Origin: Gemmatimonadaceae bacterium
GTDB lineage: Bacteria; Gemmatimonadota; Gemmatimonadetes; Gemmatimonadales; Gemmatimonadaceae
Reading direction: 5' to 3'
NCBI GenBank assembly: GCA_036496605.1
Contig: DASXKV010000067.1
Span: 62,001 to 126,000, forward strand
DNA length: 64,000 nt
Of this stretch, positions 59,555-64,000 are shown piece after piece (the stretch's first letter is position 1; each line of letters begins with the position of its first letter). The notes below the pieces were generated by a model. It was not told the origin of the DNA, searched no databases, and was given only the letters and a program-made list of their open reading frames with translations. A program made the translations under genes and the position numbers.

Positions 59555-60577
59555 ATGATGAAACGTAGACTCCTCGCTTTCGCCGCATTGACAAGCGCCG
59601 CGTCCGTCGGCGGAATGCGGCTCGCGCGCGCCAGCGCTGAGCCGTCCACGGCAGGCCTACCCCGGCGCATCTCGCCGGACACGACGCCGATCATCAACGG
59701 CTCGCCAGGTCCGACGCGAGTAATCATGCGCAACGTCGACTTCCATCAAGCCGAAGACGTCCTCTTGCACATTCGCATGCTGAATGGCGAGATGCGCAGC
59801 GTGAAGCACGGCGTCGTCGATTTCGATGACAAGATGAGCTATGTCCTCACCGTGGACACCGGCCACGTCACGCTCGGGCCCGGCGATCTCACGCATCTGA
59901 TGAATCAGTATGTGTTTGCTTATCCCGGGGCACCGCTCAGGAATCTGACGGTCAGTGTACGCGGTACTTCGCTGGGGCTCACCGGCACGCTGCACAAAGG
60001 CGTCGACATACCATTCGACATAACGAGTAACGTGTCGATGACCCCAGACCAGAAGATGCGCCTCCATCCGACAAAGATCAAAATCTTCGGCGTCAATGGC
60101 GAGGCATTGATGCGTGCCCTCGGCATCAATCTTCAGAAGATGCTCGATCTGTCGAAGGCGAAGGGTGTCTACGTGCAAGGAAACGATCTGTTTCTCAGCC
60201 CACTCGTTGTGCTGCCGCCGCCGCAAATCCAGGGGCGGATCGTTGCCGTGAGAGTCGGGCCGGAAGGACTCGAGCAAGTGTTCGCGCCCGCGCCGGGAGC
60301 GACCCGCAGCGCCGAGGTCCCCCTTCCCGATTCGATGGCACACAACTACATGCTCTACCGCGGCGGGACGCTGCATTTCGGCAAGCTGTTCATGACCGAT
60401 GCCGAACTGCTCGTCGTCGATCTGAACGAGCAGACGCCATTCGACTTCGACAACGATCGCTACCAGCGCCAGCTCGTGGCGGGGCATTCGCGCACGCTGC
60501 CCAGTCTCGGGCTGGAGGTCTACATGCCCGACGCGAGCGCCCTCCAATCGCAACGTGTTCTGTCGTCCAGACGCTGA
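59555..60577 (+). CDS. Exported hypothetical protein
   Basis: 340 residues from the ATG at 59555. A Tat-like or Sec signal is present (MKRRLLAFAALTSAASVGG, cleavage near LARASA). The mature part includes VIMRNVDFHQAEDVLLHIRM, then a KTGxL-like beta region with SVRGTSLGLTGTLHKGVDIP and IKIFGVNGEALMRALGINLQ, which looks like a lipid-binding or TULIP-type sheet. No family recognised with confidence. An upstream in-frame start (59435) would not carry a signal peptide. Confidence 0.7.
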   Translation: MMKRRLLAFAALTSAASVGGMRLARASAEPSTAGLPRRISPDTTPIINGSPGPTRVIMRNVDFHQAEDVLLHIRMLNGEMRSVKHGVVDFDDKMSYVLTVDTGHVTLGPGDLTHLMNQYVFAYPGAPLRNLTVSVRGTSLGLTGTLHKGVDIPFDITSNVSMTPDQKMRLHPTKIKIFGVNGEALMRALGINLQKMLDLSKAKGVYVQGNDLFLSPLVVLPPPQIQGRIVAVRVGPEGLEQVFAPAPGATRSAEVPLPDSMAHNYMLYRGGTLHFGKLFMTDAELLVVDLNEQTPFDFDNDRYQRQLVAGHSRTLPSLGLEVYMPDASALQSQRVLSSRR

Positions 60578-60595
60578 GACTTCTGCAGCCCCACG

Positions 60596-61411
60596 TTAGG
60601 CGCGATCGAATGCCTTCTCCATCTCGGCGGATGGAACGGCCTTTGAGAGCTCGACGAAGGTGCCATGCTCGGCGATTTCTTTCGCGGCGCGCAGAAACCC
60701 TGCCCAGGCCGAGCGGGCGAGCGCTCCGCCGACGCTGATCCGGCGCACGCCCACGTCGGTGAGTGCCGCCAGCGTCGTGAAGTCACTGCTGACGAGCACG
60801 TTCACCGGCTTGGGCGCAACGGCCCGCACGATTGCGGTGATGTCTTGTATGTTCCGAAGTCCAGGCGCAAAGAGACAGTCGGCGCCAGCTTCCGCATATG
60901 CCGTTAGGCGACGTATCGTCTCGCGCAGATCCGGACGACCGGCGATGAATCCCTCCGATCGCGCGGTGAGAAAAACGCCGCTCCCTTCGTCGTCCAGCGC
61001 GCGTCGCGCCGCGCGAATTCGCTCGACCGCCAGCTCGAGCTCGAACAGTGGTTGCGCTGGGTCGTCGGTCGAGTCCTCGATCGAGAGTCCCGCAATCCCC
61101 GTCGACGCGGCGAGGGTGACATTGGCCGCCACGGCATCGGGCTCCGTCGCGAATCCGTCCTCGAAATCCGCGCTCACCGGCACATCGACGCTCGCGCTCA
61201 TCGCTCGCAGATGACCCAACGAGTCATCGATCGTGATATGATTGTCGCGCCGTCCGATTGACCAGGCGAAACCGGAGCTCGTGGTCGCGAGGGCCTTGAA
61301 TCCGAGTTGGACGAGCAGAATCGCACTCCCCACGTTCCAGGGATTTGGGGACACGAAGCAGCCGGACTCATGGAGCGCGCGGAAGCGACGAGAGGATGCG
61401 GAACGGGACAT
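60596..61411 (-). CDS. Isocitrate lyase/PEP mutase-superfamily protein
   Basis: 271 residues from the ATG at 61411. The TIM-barrel carries LVQLGFKALATTSSGFAWSI, the divalent-metal aspartates in PVSADFEDGFA, AGLSIEDSTDD, LTARSEGF and EAGADCLFAPG. This is the ICL/PEPM family (2-methylisocitrate lyase- and carboxyphosphonoenolpyruvate mutase-like), acting on C-C or C-P bonds of oxaloacetate-like substrates. True isocitrate lyases have KKCGH, which is absent here. Substrate unknown. Divergent from the sigma-factor fusion gene. Confidence 0.88.
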   Translation of the reverse strand: MSRSASSRRFRALHESGCFVSPNPWNVGSAILLVQLGFKALATTSSGFAWSIGRRDNHITIDDSLGHLRAMSASVDVPVSADFEDGFATEPDAVAANVTLAASTGIAGLSIEDSTDDPAQPLFELELAVERIRAARRALDDEGSGVFLTARSEGFIAGRPDLRETIRRLTAYAEAGADCLFAPGLRNIQDITAIVRAVAPKPVNVLVSSDFTTLAALTDVGVRRISVGGALARSAWAGFLRAAKEIAEHGTFVELSKAVPSAEMEKAFDRA

Positions 61412-61421
61412 GGCGGAAAGT

Positions 61422-61466
61422 CGAGAAGGGCGCGTCGAGAAGGCCGCGTCGAGAAGGCCGCGTCGA
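61422..61466. repeat. 14-bp tandem repeat
   Basis: GTCGAGAAGGSCGC occurs three times in a row, followed by a partial fourth. It lies between the divergent starts of the ICL-like and sigma-factor genes. Confidence 0.6.
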
Positions 61467-61549
61467 ATACTACGCGCCTTTCCAGGCGGCCAGGAAACGC
61501 TCCTTCCTCCCTGTGTGACCATACCCCCGGGCTCGGCCGTCTTGTTAGC

Positions 61550-63448
61550 ATGTCCAGCCCCTCTGATCGCGAGCTGATCGCCGCGGCGGCGCAGGGACAG
61601 GTCGCCGCCTTCGCGACCCTCCTTGGCCGCTACCGCGATGTTCGCACGCGCTTTGCCTTGCGCATGCTCGGCAACTACGATAGCGCCGACGAAGCGCTCC
61701 AGGCCGCGTTCGTCCGCGCGTTCCAGTCGATCGCCCGGTGTCGGAATCCGGAGCAGTTCGGGGATTGGCTATTTCGCATCGTCATCAATGAATGTCGCGC
61801 CCGGGCGCTGCGCCGTACCGTCCGCGCGCGGAACACCGGCGAGTTCGACGCCATTGCCGATTGGCGCGCGGCCGTCGAGGGATCGGAACACGGTGCCGAC
61901 ATCCAGCGCGCGCTGGACCAGATCGATCCGATCAATCGCGAAGCGTTCATCCTACAGTACGTCGAGGAGTTGCCGTATCCCCAGATCGCCTCGCTCACCG
62001 GCGCCAGCGTGATTACGCTCGAGCGACAGGTCGACCGCGCGTGCTCGCGGCTTCGCGAACTGCTTCCGGACCGGCAGAACGAGCCGCCGAAATCGGCGCC
62101 AAGCCTGAGCGCAGCAATCGACCCGGTCGGTCCCTCATTCGCCGTTCGCATCGCAGTGCCCCTCCGCCGCGCCGAAGTCCTCAACGACAGCTTCGAGGAT
62201 CGCCTTATGGCAAAGCTGCTTCGCCCAGGCGAGGCGCAGGAATCCGCGGCCAGTCCTGCAGCGACGGCGCCGAGCGAGCCAGGCGCGGCACCGGTTGCAG
62301 TCGGCGCGCCGCCCCCGTCGCCGGCGACCCTGCCCGATCCACCATTCTTTGGTGGACGGATTGCGCTGCTTCCGCGCCAGTGGATCTACCCAGCGATCGC
62401 CATCGGCTTGACGCTCGTCGCCTTCGGCGCTGGGTACGCCGTACGGGGTCACTCCACCGCGCGGACTCGGGCCGTGGTTGCCGACAAAACAAGTCCTGGA
62501 TCCTCGAAGCTCGTTCGGCGCACCGACACGGTGCGGGTCGTCAAGAGCGATACGATGTTGGTCGCCCGCTTCGTCTTCAGCGAGTCAAATGCCAAGTCGG
62601 TCGACCTCGCCGGCGACTTCAATCGGTGGGACCCGAGTGCAACGTCGCTCACACGCATGCCCAATGGCTCGTGGTCCCGCAGCCTGCGTCTCGCGCCCGG
62701 CCGCTACGAGTACGCTTTCCTCGTCGACGGAAAGCGGTGGGCGGCCGATCGTTTCGCCCGGTCGTCGCACGATGCGTTCGACATCGAGAGCTCGGTGATC
62801 GACCTGACTGCCTCGTCGCCGGTGACGCGCGATGACGCGTCGGCGGCTTCGCGGCTCAAGAAGCTTCTCCCGCGCGTGACCGCCGAGCGCGTGCTCGATA
62901 CGATTGCCGTGGCGCGTGCGCATGGCCTGCCGTCAACGGCGTTGGAGAATCGCGCGCTCAAGTACGCCGTGCGTCATGTCGCTCCACACGAGATCGAGGA
63001 CGCGATCGCCGCGGACGCCGACGCGATGACCAAGTCGTCGGTGCTGCTCGCGGCTGCAACGCAACGCGATCCAAGTGGCGCCGAGATCGACGCTGCCGCG
63101 CAGTTGATCGGCGAAGGCGTGGACAGCACCAGTATCGCCGCGCTCGCGAAGGCAGCGGCGCCGCATCGATCGTTGGAGGTTCCACTCCGCGTGAGCGGGG
63201 AGCTTGTCGCGACGAGTATCGGAGCGACGGATGCACTGTCTCGCGTCGCGGCCCGCCTTCGCGATGGCGCGACTGACTCGCAGCTCTCGCATCTCCTCGA
63301 CGATGCGTCGGCGACGCTAGCAGGGAAGGGAAAGAAGCCGCCCGTGGTCGCCAAGTCGTCCACGTCGAACGCGACCGTGCGTCAGGCCGGCTCGCCCGCG
63401 AAGGCGCATCCCGCGACCAAACCGCGGCACAAGACGAACGACAAGTAG
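61550..63448 (+). CDS. ECF sigma factor fused to a membrane segment and glycogen-binding (CBM48) domain
   Basis: 632 residues in one open frame. Residues about 1-185 are an ECF sigma factor: region 2 (YRDVRTRFALRMLGNYDSAD, EALQAAFVRAFQSI) and region 4 (LPYPQIASLTGASVITLERQ). A Pro/Ala-rich linker leads to one membrane helix (WIYPAIAIGLTLVAFGAGYA) near 277-298. An AMPK/CBM48 glycogen-binding domain follows at about 337-410 (VDLAGDFNRWDPSATSLTRM, APGRYEYAFLVDGKRW), then a helical region and a Lys-rich tail. The order puts the sugar-binding part outside the cytoplasm, which would make a membrane-tethered sigma factor. The ATG at 61550 starts the sigma domain; upstream frame is implausible. Confidence 0.8.
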   Translation: MSSPSDRELIAAAAQGQVAAFATLLGRYRDVRTRFALRMLGNYDSADEALQAAFVRAFQSIARCRNPEQFGDWLFRIVINECRARALRRTVRARNTGEFDAIADWRAAVEGSEHGADIQRALDQIDPINREAFILQYVEELPYPQIASLTGASVITLERQVDRACSRLRELLPDRQNEPPKSAPSLSAAIDPVGPSFAVRIAVPLRRAEVLNDSFEDRLMAKLLRPGEAQESAASPAATAPSEPGAAPVAVGAPPPSPATLPDPPFFGGRIALLPRQWIYPAIAIGLTLVAFGAGYAVRGHSTARTRAVVADKTSPGSSKLVRRTDTVRVVKSDTMLVARFVFSESNAKSVDLAGDFNRWDPSATSLTRMPNGSWSRSLRLAPGRYEYAFLVDGKRWAADRFARSSHDAFDIESSVIDLTASSPVTRDDASAASRLKKLLPRVTAERVLDTIAVARAHGLPSTALENRALKYAVRHVAPHEIEDAIAADADAMTKSSVLLAAATQRDPSGAEIDAAAQLIGEGVDSTSIAALAKAAAPHRSLEVPLRVSGELVATSIGATDALSRVAARLRDGATDSQLSHLLDDASATLAGKGKKPPVVAKSSTSNATVRQAGSPAKAHPATKPRHKTNDK

Positions 63449-63465
63449 CGGCACCTCAGGTGCTG

Positions 63466-63480
63466 GTGTCGTGACGACAC
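63466..63480 (+). terminator. Possible hairpin after the sigma-fusion gene
   Basis: GTGTCG and CGACAC form a 6-bp stem with a three-base loop, 18 bp after the stop. Weak support; no U-tract. Confidence 0.3.
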
Positions 63481-63621
63481 GACGCGCGCCCGCCGTATAA
63501 ACAATTTCTGTACGTCCGCCACTACTTACCGCGCCGGCGCACGGTGGTAATATCCATCGTTCGTTGGGCGCTGCGGGACGCCGTGGGGCGTTTGGCCGGC
63601 GCCGCCACAAGAATCATTCAT

Positions 63622-64000
63622 ATGACGAAGCCCTCTTCCTTTGTCGGCGCCTGGACGCCGGTGCTTGCCGTCATTGCTCTGGGCGCTGTCGCCGGCACTG
63701 CCGGCGCGCAGGTCTCGGCTCAATCGATGAGTGCGCGGGCGCAAAGCGATCTGGCCGCCATTGCCAAGGCGCGGCAGGACAGCGCGCGCCGACCCTATAC
63801 TGCCGCCGACGTCCACTTCATGTCCGGTATGATCGGTCACCATGCGCAGGCTCTCGTCATGGCCGGCTGGGCGCCGACCCACGGAGCGAGCCAGTCGATT
63901 CGGACGCTCTGTGAGCGAATCATCAACGCGCAGACTGACGAGATCACGCTCATGCAGCAGTGGCTTCGCGACCGTCAGCAGCCTGTTCCCGAGGCGTCGC
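63622..64000 (+). CDS. DUF305-family exported protein, 3' end cut by window
   Basis: The first 126 codons are visible. A signal peptide (VAGTAGAQVSAQ) is followed by the DUF305 core: DVHFMSGMIGHHAQALVMA carries the conserved His pair, and INAQTDEITLMQQWL the later helix. The family has a ferritin-like helical bundle, and some members are linked to copper or metal stress; the exact role here cannot be told from a partial gene. No stop before the window end. Confidence 0.88.
   Translation, partial: MTKPSSFVGAWTPVLAVIALGAVAGTAGAQVSAQSMSARAQSDLAAIAKARQDSARRPYTAADVHFMSGMIGHHAQALVMAGWAPTHGASQSIRTLCERIINAQTDEITLMQQWLRDRQQPVPEAS

Overview
The window is GC-rich and almost fully coding. It carries several gene types that are common in Gemmatimonadota and Acidobacteriota: a PadR regulator paired with an ADOP-type permease, many FG-GAP/ASPIC proteins, an RCC1-repeat lipoprotein and HdeD. 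I infer a Gemmatimonadota-like soil bacterium with a diderm envelope (lipoproteins, OmpA, porins, a D15-type barrel). There is no rRNA, tRNA, CRISPR array or intact insertion sequence that I can see.

Positions 1-16 kb hold three large FG-GAP/ASPIC (UnbV-type) proteins, one cut by the window start. With them are an UnbU-like membrane protein, an RCC1-repeat lipoprotein and a tightly coupled three-gene operon: asparagine-synthase-like ATPase, radical SAM enzyme and halogenase-like flavoprotein. Between 10.8 and 11.7 kb is a non-coding stretch containing about 20 degenerate 21-bp tandem units.

Positions 16-19 kb hold an SDR, an EXORDIUM-like lipoprotein and HdeD. They also hold a two-gene operon whose second gene, a CMD/AhpD-fold protein, is interrupted by an in-frame TGA exactly where the redox motif C-x-x-C should end. 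A hairpin with a GGTC apical loop starts just downstream. This is very probably a selenocysteine codon with its SECIS element.

Positions 19-53 kb form a dense accessory region. It holds three complete histidine kinases and one kinase-like protein with a decayed ATPase domain, four response regulators, two DUF202 membrane proteins and a CobW-like GTPase without its metal motif. It also holds two porins, an amidohydrolase, a secreted glutaminase, two BASS-type transporters, a formylglycine-generating enzyme and its likely client arylsulfatase. Further members are DUF1254, DUF2490, DUF4136 and DUF2092 proteins, OmpA and other barrels. Many intergenic regions here share a box close to CTTTGGTCCAATGG 30-120 bp before start codons, which suggests one regulon.

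Positions 53-64 kb return to ordinary content: a glycine/asparagine-rich secreted protein, a small lmo0937-type membrane protein, an SRPBCC protein, PadR plus permease, an epimerase-like protein and an isocitrate-lyase/PEP-mutase-family protein. The region ends with an unusual single protein joining an ECF sigma factor, a membrane segment and a glycogen-binding domain, and the start of a DUF305 gene.

Across the whole window an octamer, CGTTAGGC or its complement, recurs about 40 times (about 55 for the 7-mer CGTTAGG) in genes on both strands. It often forces the rare TTA leucine codon, so it looks like a genome-wide DNA signal rather than a protein feature.
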